Positions 25,956 through 35,042 of a DNA stretch of 59,708 nucleotides are shown here, one piece after another (the first letter of the stretch is position 1; every line of letters begins with the position of its first letter). The notes beneath the pieces are model-generated. The model saw only the letters and a list, made by a program, of their open reading frames with translations. It was not told where the DNA came from and did not search any database. The position numbers and the translations under genes were made by a program. This stretch comes from UBA4292 sp964648695 (lineage in GTDB: Bacteria; Bacillota; Clostridia; Lachnospirales; Lachnospiraceae), in contig CAZYLH010000003.1 in the NCBI GenBank assembly GCA_964648695.1, forward strand, positions 1 through 59,708. The letters are read 5' to 3'.

Positions 25956-26423
25956 CTTTTGTCCGCCCTCATAAAGGGTGTATTTTACACCCGCAGCGTC
26001 AAACATACGCTTGCTTGCCTTCACTGCGGATGTGTCCGAGTATTTGTCGCAAGCATAGCAGATCTCCTTTATCCCGGACTGTATAACCGCCTTAGCGCAC
26101 TCATTGCAGGGAAAAAGGGTCACATAAAGCTTGCAGTTTTCTAAGTTTCCGCCCCTGAAATTTAAAATGGCGTTCATCTCCGCATGCGTCACATAGGAAT
26201 ACTTGGTATTATACGGGTCTTCCGCCTCCCTCTCCCAGGGAAACTCATCGTCCGAGCAGCCTATCGGAAAGCCATTATACCCCACGGTCAAAATCTTGTT
26301 TTCAGGGCTGACAATACAAGCCCCAACTTGAGTTCCCGGGTCTTTTGAGCGTCTTGCCGACAACATGGCCACCCCCATAAAATACTCATCCCAACTGATA
26401 TAATCCGTTCGCTTTGCGCTCAT
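25935..26423 (-). CDS. comEB: dCMP deaminase family protein (ComEB-like)
   Basis: Zinc deaminase converting dCMP to dUMP for dTTP synthesis. The HAE motif is at residues 80-82 and PCNEC at 105-109, giving the zinc ligands. DPGTQVGACIVSPENKILTVG and YNGFPIGCSDDEFPW are typical, as is the 162-residue length. GGGGAGG lies six bases ahead of the ATG. It is last in the tsaC-phosphatase-rpiB-comEB unit. Confidence 0.94.
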   Translation of the reverse strand: MSAKRTDYISWDEYFMGVAMLSARRSKDPGTQVGACIVSPENKILTVGYNGFPIGCSDDEFPWEREAEDPYNTKYSYVTHAEMNAILNFRGGNLENCKLYVTLFPCNECAKAVIQSGIKEICYACDKYSDTSAVKASKRMFDAAGVKYTLYEGGQKKILLTL

Positions 26424-26442
26424 GATTTACCTCCCCGCGTCA

Positions 26443-26877
26443 TCACTGACAATTCTCAATCATCTCAATGCGCTTTAAATGGCGCTCCTCTCCCGAAAAT
26501 TCCGTTTTCAGGAAAACTTCCGTGATCTCTACCCCCAAGCTGCTCCCGATGATCAATCCACCCATACACAGTACATTTGCGTCATTGTGCAGACGGCACA
26601 TTCTTGCGCTATAGGGGTCATGGCAGAGAGCGGCGCGAATACCCCTATACCGATTTGCGGCTATGCAAATTCCAATGCCGGTGCTGCAGATTAAGATACC
26701 CTTCTCACATTCTCCTGACTGGACTTTTTTTGCCACCGCCCCGGCAGCATCCGGATAGTTGGCAGGTGTTTCGCTAAAGCATCCACAGTCCGTGTAAGTA
26801 TAGCCGAGCCCTTCAAGATGGCTTTTGATGATTTCCTTTAACAAAAAACCGCCATGGTCACATCCGATCGCTATCAT
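26443..26877 (-). CDS. rpiB: Ribose-5-phosphate isomerase B
   Basis: Interconverts ribose 5-phosphate and ribulose 5-phosphate. The 144-residue protein shows IAIGCDHGGFLLKEII, YPDAAGAVAK, CSTGIGICIAANRYRGIRAA (phosphate-binding loop and catalytic region) and HNDANVLCMGG. It follows the phosphatase-like gene by 14 bases, the same order as in Bacillus (ywlC-ywlE-rpiB-like). Confidence 0.96.
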   Translation of the reverse strand: MIAIGCDHGGFLLKEIIKSHLEGLGYTYTDCGCFSETPANYPDAAGAVAKKVQSGECEKGILICSTGIGICIAANRYRGIRAALCHDPYSARMCRLHNDANVLCMGGLIIGSSLGVEITEVFLKTEFSGEERHLKRIEMIENCQ

Positions 26878-26891
26878 AATCTCCTCCCGCT

Positions 26892-27362
26892 CTACTCTTT
26901 TTCGTCTGCAAAAATTTTCTGTGCTGCCATTTTTACCATCAGGTCAATATGCTCATAAACCATCTCATAATCCTCCGGCCCGCCGCCGTAGGGTTCTATT
27001 ATATCCCCCTGCTCTCCGGTATACTCCCGCAGGGTGTAAAGATTTGCAAGCTCCGGATAACGCTGCGAAAGCGTCTCCTTTTCCTTTTCTGTCATTGTAA
27101 GAACCAGCGTTCCATCTGTCAGATCACTATCATCAAGCCCCATGCTTGTCTCGTGAAAAACTTTAAGGTTATTACTCCCCAAAAGCTTTATTGCCTTGGG
27201 ATTTACCGGCTCTGAAAAAAGCACAACTAGACCTCTAGACGTCACAGGCAGGCGCTGTTCTATCGGAAGATTCTCCATCACATCCTGCATAACTGTCTCC
27301 GCCATCACGCTTAGACATGTGTTATCCCGGCATACAAACAGGATTTTTTTGTAATGCATCAT
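26892..27362 (-). CDS. Degenerate low-molecular-weight phosphatase-fold protein (YwlE-like position)
   Basis: A 156-residue protein with the LMW tyrosine/arginine phosphatase fold in the usual place between tsaC and rpiB. The P-loop should read CX5R, but residues 11-18 are CRDNTCLS, so the catalytic Arg is Leu17. The general-acid Asp of the DPYG motif is also changed (IIEPYGGGPEDY). Cys11 and the YwlE-type Thr (Thr15) remain. It overlaps the tsaC stop by four bases (ATGA). It may be a phosphoprotein-binding pseudo-enzyme or have altered chemistry; an active arginine phosphatase is unlikely. Confidence 0.85.
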   Translation of the reverse strand: MMHYKKILFVCRDNTCLSVMAETVMQDVMENLPIEQRLPVTSRGLVVLFSEPVNPKAIKLLGSNNLKVFHETSMGLDDSDLTDGTLVLTMTEKEKETLSQRYPELANLYTLREYTGEQGDIIEPYGGGPEDYEMVYEHIDLMVKMAAQKIFADEKE

Positions 27363-28447
27363 TCCTCTTCTTCACCATCCCCTCGTAATACCCTGCCGCC
27401 TGCGGCCTTCATCAGCCGATTTTGAAGGGCATATCCAAGCTCCTCATCAAACTCAAGCCCAAAGTCATCCGCATAGATTACATCAAGCGCATCCGCATCG
27501 CACTGGCGCAAAATATCATAAATCCTCTGAGACAGCCGCAGACGATCTTTCCTATCCCCCACATGGTACACCGCATCCGCATAGGGTTCTATAGGTGCCC
27601 CATCCTCACAGATAACCCCCACTCTAAGGCCATCCTCATGAGCTTTTTTTGCCAGCTTAATTAATCGGGCGTTTACCTGCTTGGTGTCACCCTGCACCAG
27701 TGTAAGCGGCGCCTTTGGCGCATAGTGGCGGTATTTCATCCCCGGCGCTCTTGGCGGCTCATCCGCTGTTATCATCTCTCCCTCATTTATGCGGGCAATG
27801 GCGGGGTCGATTATCACCTGACCAAGCACTCCCTCAAGCATCGCCCTTGTGATAAAGCCCGGCCTTAAGATAATAGGTGTTTTTCCTGTGAGATCCACAA
27901 TCGTTGACTCGACGCCTATTCCCACCTCACCGCCGTCTAAGATCATATCAATCCGCCCGGCAAGATCCTCTGCCACATGCTCTGCCTTAGTGGGGCTTGG
28001 TCTTCCGGAGGCGTTTGCGCTTGGTGCAGCTATTGGAATTTTTGCAGACTTAAGCAGCTTAAGCGCCACCGGATGATCCGGCATCCTAAGCGCTATGGTG
28101 GACAGCCCCCCCAGTGTTTTTTTCGGGACAATGGGGCTGGCATTTAATATTATCGTCAAAGGCCCCGGCCAGAAAGCCTCCATAAGCTTTCTTGCCTTAT
28201 CAGGGATTTCCGTTACCAATGGCTTAACAGCTTTTATATCCGCCACATGGACGATCAGCGGATTATCAGACGGCCTTCCCTTTGCCGCATATATTTTTTT
28301 TGAAGCCTCCTTGTCAAGCGCATTTCCCCCAAGACCATATACCGTCTCTGTGGGAAAGGCGACAAGACCGCCGTTTCTTAAAATTTTTGCTGCCTGTTCA
28401 AATGCCGCGCTATCATTTTCCGCGAGCTTTATAATCTGCGTGTTCAT
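27359..28447 (-). CDS. tsaC: L-threonylcarbamoyladenylate synthase (Sua5/TsaC, long form)
   Basis: First step of t6A37 synthesis in ANN-decoding tRNAs. The 362-residue protein has the YrdC domain (GGLVAFPTETVYGLGGNAL, KGRPSDNPLIVHV, PSANASGRPSPT) and the linker RAPGMKYRHYAPKAPL, followed by the Sua5 C-terminal domain, so it is the long form. Its product feeds the ms2t6A pathway whose later enzyme MtaB is also in this window. It heads its operon behind a promoter at 28490-28518. Confidence 0.96.
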   Translation of the reverse strand: MNTQIIKLAENDSAAFEQAAKILRNGGLVAFPTETVYGLGGNALDKEASKKIYAAKGRPSDNPLIVHVADIKAVKPLVTEIPDKARKLMEAFWPGPLTIILNASPIVPKKTLGGLSTIALRMPDHPVALKLLKSAKIPIAAPSANASGRPSPTKAEHVAEDLAGRIDMILDGGEVGIGVESTIVDLTGKTPIILRPGFITRAMLEGVLGQVIIDPAIARINEGEMITADEPPRAPGMKYRHYAPKAPLTLVQGDTKQVNARLIKLAKKAHEDGLRVGVICEDGAPIEPYADAVYHVGDRKDRLRLSQRIYDILRQCDADALDVIYADDFGLEFDEELGYALQNRLMKAAGGRVLRGDGEEEE

Positions 28448-28489
28448 TTACTCTGTCCAGTGTTTTTAGTTGATTTAAAGATAAAGTGA

Positions 28490-28518
28490 ATTATACCCTT
28501 ATCCCCCTGTAATTGCAA
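28490..28518 (-). promoter_or_regulatory. Promoter of the tsaC operon
   Basis: On the minus strand TTGCAA, 17-bp spacer, TATAAT, about 40 bases before the ATG at 28447. Confidence 0.8.
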
Positions 28519-28544
28519 GATGGCTTTTTTCGCCCTTTAATCAC

Positions 28545-30359
28545 TTACAGGCTTATAAGCTCCTCTATGTTCATGCTACTAGCGGGTGAAAATGCGCCGG
28601 ATGCGACATATGAAAGGATACCAGAATAGAGCTGTCTTGCCTCCGGTCTGTCAAGCTGTATAAGTAAATCAATGGCGCACACCAAAAGCTGACCGCCTCC
28701 TATGCGCGTCTCAAAAATCAGAGCGCGCTCCTGCTTCCCATCACTTCCCGCAGGCATGGAAACTATAACACCATCCTTCAACTTTTCCGGCAAGTTTACC
28801 GGGATGCTGTTGTGAATCAAATGCCACCACTGAAAGTCCGCGCTCTCCTCCGTCGGAAATCCTCTTAAAACAGGGTGGTTCGGGTCGCACGAAATTCCGC
28901 CGCACGCCACGCGCTCCCTGTTTAAATAAACTTGAGATGCCAGCGGCGAGAACCACCCCGGCTCTACGCTAAGCGTATTAAGCTTTGGAATATAGACAAC
29001 CTTTTTTCCATCCGCCAGGAGACTTTTCATTCTCGTATCCAGCTTACGGCAGATGTGCACATGCTCCGGAACCTGCAAAGGAATATGATCGTCAAACATC
29101 CAGATGGCGTAATGATTCCGATACCCGGTGTTATCTATGGAGACTGTCAGCTCTAGGCGCTGCCCCGCAGAAAACTGCTCCAGAGGAATCTTTATCTGCC
29201 CAACACTCGTAACACCCCCGCGATTAATCCTGAGCTTGTTTGAAGTCACTCCGTAATGACCTCCATGCTCATCATACGCTGAGACGCTGATCCTCTCAAA
29301 AAGCTTTCTCTGCCCATAATTTGCGATGAGCATATCCGCTTTAAAGATTTCGTCCGAGCTCCAGACATATTTCTTCATTTTTAACAGTGGAACCACTGGC
29401 CCGGAAAATTCGCACATTCTCCTCTCGGGCAGCTCCATCACGTAAGCGTCCATCCCAAGACAGAACCCTCCAAATTTCGGGGTGCGAAGCGCCTCCTCCA
29501 TGGCCTCCCTCGTGCAAATCTGCGCCAGATAAACCTGCCCCGGCGACATTTCTGCCTGTGGATTTCTCAGTTCACCCACGTTTGTGACAAGCGTCGGGCA
29601 GTCATTCCTTCGTATATCTGCAATATGCGTGCTCCTTGTATCAGGTGCCTCAGAATAATCCAGCCTGTCGCGAACGGCAAACTCGGCCCACGCATCAAGT
29701 GCCACTTTTCTTTCCGACAGCACATTTTTTCCTGTCCCGGAAATCATTACCAGGGAAGGGTGGTCGCCAAACCTGTCTACAAGTAAGCTTTCATCCTTTG
29801 CAGGATTTTCTGTGTTGGCTACCTTTACATACATACCGCAAAAATCTGCGGCGCCTAAGAGCTCCTCGCTTAAAATATCTCCATTAAGGCTCACACAGTT
29901 TAGTCCGCGCTCTTTAAGCTCCCCCAGATATGCTATCCAATCATCCTCTGTATACTGCGACACTGCTTCAGGGCGGATTTGTAAGGCGCGTAGGAATGTG
30001 ATTTTTCCATTTACGCTAAACTGCGTGCCAACAGTTTCCATTAGGCAAAAGCCAAATTTTTTTGTCAGCTTTTTCTCACAGAGCTTTTCGCCTTCACTTA
30101 GGAAACTAACCGTAAGCTGCGCCTCATATAGCTTGGGTGAAAACTCGTGCCAAAACTCAGGCTCTGAGCTTATTAGATATGAAAGAGAAAGAGTTACTTT
30201 CCCGCCAGTAACCGGCACCTTTACGGCCTCACCCCCTCCAAGCCCGGTTATGTTCACAGAAAGCTCTACCTCTGTAGCGCTGGGAGGACATTCATCCGTC
30301 CGGTAATATATCATCACCTTTTGCTCATCATAACGAGTTAAAACTCTACATTCCTCCAT
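28545..30359 (-). CDS. Glycoside hydrolase family 2-like protein, probably non-catalytic
   Basis: A 604-residue cytosolic protein (no signal peptide). Residues up to about 100 look like a beta-sandwich, then FGFCLMETVGTQFSVNGKIT and FLRALQIRPE resemble the GH2 hinge (GFR...fxxNGxxxxLRG) that opens the barrel. The barrel is short, and I cannot find the GH2 catalytic Asn-Glu or the nucleophile Glu. Later parts (SDEIFKADMLIANYGQRKLF and VKIPLEQFSAGQRLELTVSI-like strands) resemble the C-terminal sandwich and glutamine-amidotransferase-like end of beta-mannosidase/galactosidase relatives. Function unknown. It sits alone between the pfkA terminator and the tsaC promoter. Confidence 0.6.
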   Translation of the reverse strand: MEECRVLTRYDEQKVMIYYRTDECPPSATEVELSVNITGLGGGEAVKVPVTGGKVTLSLSYLISSEPEFWHEFSPKLYEAQLTVSFLSEGEKLCEKKLTKKFGFCLMETVGTQFSVNGKITFLRALQIRPEAVSQYTEDDWIAYLGELKERGLNCVSLNGDILSEELLGAADFCGMYVKVANTENPAKDESLLVDRFGDHPSLVMISGTGKNVLSERKVALDAWAEFAVRDRLDYSEAPDTRSTHIADIRRNDCPTLVTNVGELRNPQAEMSPGQVYLAQICTREAMEEALRTPKFGGFCLGMDAYVMELPERRMCEFSGPVVPLLKMKKYVWSSDEIFKADMLIANYGQRKLFERISVSAYDEHGGHYGVTSNKLRINRGGVTSVGQIKIPLEQFSAGQRLELTVSIDNTGYRNHYAIWMFDDHIPLQVPEHVHICRKLDTRMKSLLADGKKVVYIPKLNTLSVEPGWFSPLASQVYLNRERVACGGISCDPNHPVLRGFPTEESADFQWWHLIHNSIPVNLPEKLKDGVIVSMPAGSDGKQERALIFETRIGGGQLLVCAIDLLIQLDRPEARQLYSGILSYVASGAFSPASSMNIEELISL

Positions 30360-30435
30360 TTTTGCTAATCCTTTCCAAAAAGAGAAGTCATGCTCCGATC
30401 ACTCTCGCCCATCAGCGGACAACTCGCCTCTAAAA

Positions 30436-30462
30436 AAGGGTTGTCTGCAACAGACAACCCTT
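30436..30462 (-). terminator. pfkA terminator
   Basis: On the minus strand AAGGGTTGTCTG and CAGACAACCCTT form a perfect 12-bp stem with a 3-base loop, followed by a T tract. Confidence 0.92.
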
Positions 30463-30483
30463 AAAACAACCTGTTCTGCCGCT

Positions 30484-31458
30484 CTAGCGAACCAGCCATT
30501 TACTCACCTGATAGGTATAATCATCTATATCCTTTTCCATAGCAAGCGCCTCGTTGATGTCGTAGTCCACAAACTCTCCGTTCTTGTATCCTACCACGCG
30601 CTTTGACTTTCCTTCCAGCAAAAGATCAACCGCCTTTGCTCCAAAGATAGCGGCATAGACGCGGTCCTTACATGTCGGGCTTCCGCCCCTCTGGATATGG
30701 CCGATGATGGTCGCCCTTGTCTCGATACCGGTGGCAGCCTCAATCCTCTTTGCCATACTGGTAGAATGCCCTACACCTTCCGCATTAATGATAATGTGAT
30801 GCTTCTTCCCCTGCTTTCTCATATCTATAATATTGTTGATCAGCTGTTGCTCATCTCCTTTATAGCGTTCAGGAAGAAGTATGTCCTCCGCACCGTTTGC
30901 GATACCGCACCACAGGGCGATGTATCCGGCGTTACGTCCCATAACCTCGATAATATTACAGCGCTCATGTGAGGAGGAAGTGTCTCTAACCTTGTCGATT
31001 GCCTCCATGGCTGTGTTAACCGCGGTGTCAAAACCTATGGTGTAATCCGTGCAGGCAATGTCCAAGTCTATCGTTCCAGGCAGGCCTATGGTGTTGACAC
31101 CTAGATTTGCCAGCTGTCTAGCACCCGCAAATGAGCCGTCCCCGCCGATCACAACAAGGCCGTCAATCCCATGCTTCCTTAAGATATCCGCCGCCTGCTG
31201 CTGTACCTCGGGCTTCTTAAACTCCAAGCATCTTGCCGTGTATAAAATGGTGCCGCCCTTCTCGATGATATCCGATACAGAATGGCTGTCCATGTCGATG
31301 ATCTCTTCCTTAAGCAGTCCGGCATAGCCACGCAAAATGCCCTTAACTTTAAGTCCTTTTGCCAGCGCAGTGCGCACAACACTGCGGATACATGCGTTCA
31401 TGCCCGGTGCGTCACCGCCGCTTGTCAATACTGCAATCGTTTCCATCTTATTAGCCAT
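30484..31458 (-). CDS. pfkA: 6-phosphofructokinase (ATP type)
   Basis: Commits fructose 6-phosphate to glycolysis. ATP contacts are TSGGDAPGMNA and GGDGS (the Gly of this motif marks ATP use over pyrophosphate). The active site reads PGTIDLDIACTDYTIGFDTA; the usual TIDND is TIDLD here, with the catalytic Asp kept. Further motifs are EVMGRNAGYIALW, INAEGVG and GHIQRGGSP. ATG at 31458 with GGAGG eight bases ahead gives 324 residues. It follows dnaE, a common clostridial order, across a gap with a large inverted repeat. Confidence 0.96.
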   Translation of the reverse strand: MANKMETIAVLTSGGDAPGMNACIRSVVRTALAKGLKVKGILRGYAGLLKEEIIDMDSHSVSDIIEKGGTILYTARCLEFKKPEVQQQAADILRKHGIDGLVVIGGDGSFAGARQLANLGVNTIGLPGTIDLDIACTDYTIGFDTAVNTAMEAIDKVRDTSSSHERCNIIEVMGRNAGYIALWCGIANGAEDILLPERYKGDEQQLINNIIDMRKQGKKHHIIINAEGVGHSTSMAKRIEAATGIETRATIIGHIQRGGSPTCKDRVYAAIFGAKAVDLLLEGKSKRVVGYKNGEFVDYDINEALAMEKDIDDYTYQVSKWLVR

Positions 31459-31506
31459 GTATATTTCCTCCAAAGCTTCCAACTACAATGCCTGCGGATT
31501 GCTCCC

Positions 31507-31554
31507 AAGGTCTTTTTCTCACTTATGAGCAAGCTCTTGTAGGAAAAAGACCTT
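31507..31554 (-). repeat. Inverted repeat between dnaE and pfkA
   Basis: AAGGTCTTTTTC (31507-31518) and GAAAAAGACCTT (31543-31554) are exact 12-bp complements, with a smaller GAGCAAGCTC stem inside the 24-base loop. There is no T-run after the stem on the minus strand, so it may be a processing or stability element ahead of pfkA. Confidence 0.6.
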
Positions 31555-31591
31555 TCGCCCTTGTCATCACAGTCTCTTTATTCTATATCAT

Positions 31592-34500
31592 TTAATGGTA
31601 CTTTTCAACACTTTTTTCCGCCACGACAACATTTTTTTCCCCAAACCTCTCCTTAAGCTCCTCTATTAGCTGTTCTGTAATGCCAACGCCATAGCGCCTT
31701 CCAAGCTTCTTTATAGCCTTGGGATTTTCAATGTAGATACACACTTCATCACGCCCGTTATAGGAGCTTAGAAATTGCAAAAGCTCCTGCTCTACAAAAA
31801 GGTAGTCCTCCTTTGTGGGAAATTTTAGCCAGAGCTCCTTTGGGATCTTCTCAAACGGAATGATAAAATCGCATATCAGCTTTCCTTCCGCTTCCTCTTC
31901 CATGGAGACGCGCCCCCTTATAAGCACCTTCTCGTCTTCGTTTAAAATATCCCTGTACAGCTCATATTTATTTGAAAATACCAAAACCTCAACAGTACCG
32001 CTAAGATCCTCCAGTGTGAGTATCGCCATAAGACGGTTTTGCTTTGTAGTCTTTACAGCCTTTGAGGCAATCATTCCTCCAAGCGTCACATATGCGCCGT
32101 CTCTTACGCGGGGAGCTTCCCACATGGGGCCTTTCTCATCTTCCCCTTCAGAATACTCCTGATAAAAATCCCTGGCACGGGCGTTTGTGTTCTTTTTTAA
32201 AAGCTCTGTGTACTCCTCTAACGGGTGCCCGCTGACATAAAAGCCAAGAACTTCCTTCTCGTATGCGAGCAGTTGACCCTTATCATATTCTCCAGCCTTT
32301 GGCATTGGCATCTCATGTCTTTGCTCATCTTCACTCATAAGGTCAAACAGGCTCATCTGACCGCTTACGCTGTTCTTTTTATCCCTAACAGCCTTATCCA
32401 TCATCTCCTGATAGACTATCATCTTTTCATGCCTGGTTCCAGGAAGAGAATCAAGCGCGCCCGCCTTTATCAGGCATTCCACCACGCGCTTATTCATATC
32501 CTTTCCCGTCATGCGGTAGATAAAATCCCACAGGCTCTTAAACTCTCCCACCGTCTCGCGCTCTTTTACGATGTTTTCTATCACGCTTTTTCCGACGCTC
32601 TTGATGGACGCTAAACCATAGAGGATTTTTTTATCCCGAACCGTAAAATTTCCCTCGCATAGGTTTATGTCCGGCGGCAGGATCTCAATCTTCATCTGAC
32701 GGCAGATGGCGATGTAGTCCGTGACCTTACTGCTGTTGTCAAGCACGGAAGTCATCAGCGCCGCCATGAATTCCTCCTCATAATAGTATTTCAGATAAGC
32801 CGTCTGATACGCCACCACCGCATACACTGCCGCGTGGGATTTGTTAAAGGCGTACTTTGCAAAATCGATCATCTCATCGTATATCTTATTGGCAATCTTT
32901 TCTGAAATCCCGCGCTTTATACAGCCCTCTATGTTCATATCCGGATTGCCGTATACAAAGTCCTTTCGCCCCTGCTCCATCACGGAAAGCTTCTTTTTTG
33001 ACATCGCACGGCGCAGGGTATCGCTCTGGCCATAGGAATATCCCGCCAGATCGCGGACGATCTGCATAACCTGCTCCTGATACACTATACATCCGTAGGT
33101 CGGCTTTAATATTGGCTCAAGCTCCGGGCAATCATAGGTGATGGAGGAGGCATCGTTTTTCCCCTTTAGATACTTTGGGATAAAATCCATGGGGCCGGGC
33201 CTATAAAGNNNNNNNNNNNNNNNNNNNNNNNNNNNNNNNNNNNNNNNNNNNNNNNNNNNNNNNNNNNNNNNNNNNNNNNNNNNNNNNNNNNNNNNNNNNN
33301 NNNNNNNNAAAAAGTCCATCTTTAAAAGGCCAAGCTCCTCTAAGGTGGTTGCCACATACTGAGTGGTCACAAAGCCATCGTTTGACATCGCAAGCGGAAC
33401 ATACTCATCCACCGGCTCAGGGCTTATCACCACTCCCGCCGCATGGGTGGAGCTGTGCCTGGGAAGCCCCTCAAGCTTTTTAGACATCTCTATCAGCTCC
33501 TTTATCCTGGGGTCGCCCTCACATGCCTTCTTAAGCTCAGGATTTAGCCTTAAAGCCTCGTCAATGGTGATCTTTGCGCCGTTTGGAAGATTTGGGATCA
33601 TTTTTGCAACACTATCGCAGAGCGCATAGGGCAAATCCATGACCCTTCCAACATCCCGCACCACGCCTTTGGCAAGCAGCGTTCCAAAGGTAATGATCTG
33701 AACCACATGATCCTTGCCGTATTTCTGATTCACATAGTCGATGACATCCTGCCTGTTTTCATCGCTAAAATCCACGTCTATATCCGGCATGGTAATTCGC
33801 TCCGGGTTTAAAAAGCGCTCAAAGATAAGGTTAAAGCGTATGGGATCTAAGTTTGTGATCTCAAGGCAGTATGACACCAGACTTCCCGCTGCGCTTCCAC
33901 GGCCCGGCCCCACGGGGATCTTTTGCTCTCTCGCATAGTGGATGTAATCCCAGACGATCAAAAAATAATCCACAAATCCCATCTCCTCGATAACGCCAAG
34001 CTCATAATCCAGTCGCCCTCTTAATTGGTCGTCGATTTGTTCGTAGCGCCTTTCTAGACCGTCGCTGCACAGCTTTCTAAGATATGTAGTCGAGTTATAC
34101 CCATCCGGAACCTGAAAATGGGGAAGCTTATACTCGCCAAACTTAATTTGCACGCTGCAGCGCTCCGCTATCTTAAACGTATTTTCAAGAGCCTCTGGCG
34201 CGTAAGGAAAGAGCGCCCTCATCTCCTCTTCTGACTTTAGATAAAACTGTCCCCCCTCATAGCGCATGCGGTTTTCATCGGAGACCTTTTTTCCTGTCTG
34301 GATGCATAAAAGGACATCATGTGCCTGTGCGTCCTCCATATTTATATAGTGAGTGTCATTGGTGCAGACTAAGTCGATGCCGGTCTCTTCGTGAATGCGC
34401 ATAAGTCCGGCGTTTACGCTTTTTTGCTCGCTAATTCCGTGATCCTGAAGCTCTAAAAAATAATTCCCCCGTCCAAATATGCGCTCATGATCAAGCGCTG

Positions 34501-34972
34501 CTTTCTTTGCCTCATCATACATTCCCCTTGTAAGATATACGGCCACCTCTCCTGCCAGACAGGCACTTAGGGCGATAACCCCCTCGTGATACTCCTCAAG
34601 CACACTTTTATCCACACGGGGCTTATAGTAAAAGCCCTCCACATACCCTTTTGAGACAATTTTTACCAAGTTGTGGTATCCGATGTCATTTTCAGCCAGC
34701 AAAATCAGATGATAATAGCGCTCCTCATTTTTTCCAAGCTCACGGTCAAACCTAGAGCCCGGTGCAACATAAACCTCACAGCCTATCACGGGGCGGATAC
34801 CGGCGTCATTACACGCACGGTAAAAATCTATAACCCCGAACATATTCCCGTGATCTGTTATGGCTAAATGCTTAAAGCCCAGCTCCTTTGCACGCAAAAC
34901 AAGCTCCCCTATCTTACAGGAGCCGTCTAACAAGCTGTATTCCGTGTGAACATGTAAATGTGTAAATGCCAT
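31592..34972 (-). CDS. dnaE: DNA polymerase III alpha subunit (DnaE type), interrupted by an assembly gap
   Basis: Replicative polymerase subunit. The PHP domain starts HLHVHTEYSLLDG. The palm acidic motif is MPDIDVDFSD, with GRGSAAGSLVSY upstream. After the gap come LYRPGPMDFIPKYLKGK, the helix-hairpin-helix region and an OB domain (VTLGGMIASKAVKTTKQNR). Start ATG 34972 has GAGGTG four bases ahead. 100 N (33209-33308) replace sequence after LLKMDF. From family knowledge about 75-90 residues should lie there, including the FQLES segment, so the N run is shorter than the missing DNA and the listed length is an underestimate. Confidence 0.95.
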   Translation of the reverse strand: MAFTHLHVHTEYSLLDGSCKIGELVLRAKELGFKHLAITDHGNMFGVIDFYRACNDAGIRPVIGCEVYVAPGSRFDRELGKNEERYYHLILLAENDIGYHNLVKIVSKGYVEGFYYKPRVDKSVLEEYHEGVIALSACLAGEVAVYLTRGMYDEAKKAALDHERIFGRGNYFLELQDHGISEQKSVNAGLMRIHEETGIDLVCTNDTHYINMEDAQAHDVLLCIQTGKKVSDENRMRYEGGQFYLKSEEEMRALFPYAPEALENTFKIAERCSVQIKFGEYKLPHFQVPDGYNSTTYLRKLCSDGLERRYEQIDDQLRGRLDYELGVIEEMGFVDYFLIVWDYIHYAREQKIPVGPGRGSAAGSLVSYCLEITNLDPIRFNLIFERFLNPERITMPDIDVDFSDENRQDVIDYVNQKYGKDHVVQIITFGTLLAKGVVRDVGRVMDLPYALCDSVAKMIPNLPNGAKITIDEALRLNPELKKACEGDPRIKELIEMSKKLEGLPRHSSTHAAGVVISPEPVDEYVPLAMSNDGFVTTQYVATTLEELGLLKMDFXXXXXXXXXXXXXXXXXXXXXXXXXXXXXXXXXXLYRPGPMDFIPKYLKGKNDASSITYDCPELEPILKPTYGCIVYQEQVMQIVRDLAGYSYGQSDTLRRAMSKKKLSVMEQGRKDFVYGNPDMNIEGCIKRGISEKIANKIYDEMIDFAKYAFNKSHAAVYAVVAYQTAYLKYYYEEEFMAALMTSVLDNSSKVTDYIAICRQMKIEILPPDINLCEGNFTVRDKKILYGLASIKSVGKSVIENIVKERETVGEFKSLWDFIYRMTGKDMNKRVVECLIKAGALDSLPGTRHEKMIVYQEMMDKAVRDKKNSVSGQMSLFDLMSEDEQRHEMPMPKAGEYDKGQLLAYEKEVLGFYVSGHPLEEYTELLKKNTNARARDFYQEYSEGEDEKGPMWEAPRVRDGAYVTLGGMIASKAVKTTKQNRLMAILTLEDLSGTVEVLVFSNKYELYRDILNEDEKVLIRGRVSMEEEAEGKLICDFIIPFEKIPKELWLKFPTKEDYLFVEQELLQFLSSYNGRDEVCIYIENPKAIKKLGRRYGVGITEQLIEELKERFGEKNVVVAEKSVEKYH
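33209..33308. other. Assembly gap of 100 N inside dnaE
   Basis: A fixed-length N run. Unlike the mtaB gap, the flanks are not duplicated and real sequence is missing. Confidence 0.97.
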
Positions 34973-35000
34973 ATAGCACCTCAAAAACTCCAAATGTTCT

Positions 35001-35028
35001 AAAATCCGGAGGGTATCCTCCGGATTTT
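35001..35028 (-). terminator. Terminator between the Crh-like gene and dnaE
   Basis: AAAATCCGGAGG and CCTCCGGATTTT pair perfectly over 12 bp with a 4-base loop. Only four T follow, so some read-through into dnaE is plausible, and I see no separate dnaE promoter. Confidence 0.7.
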
Positions 35029-35042
35029 AGGTCTTTACTTTT

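Noticed and set aside
30484..31458. TIDLD in place of TIDND in phosphofructokinase as a loss of function
   Set aside because: The catalytic Asp and the GGDGS motif are kept; I believe the Leu variant occurs in related Clostridia, so it is not evidence of inactivity.
33209..33308. Intein or insertion in dnaE
   Set aside because: The break is only an N-filled gap; the flanks are normal DnaE sequence with no intein motifs.
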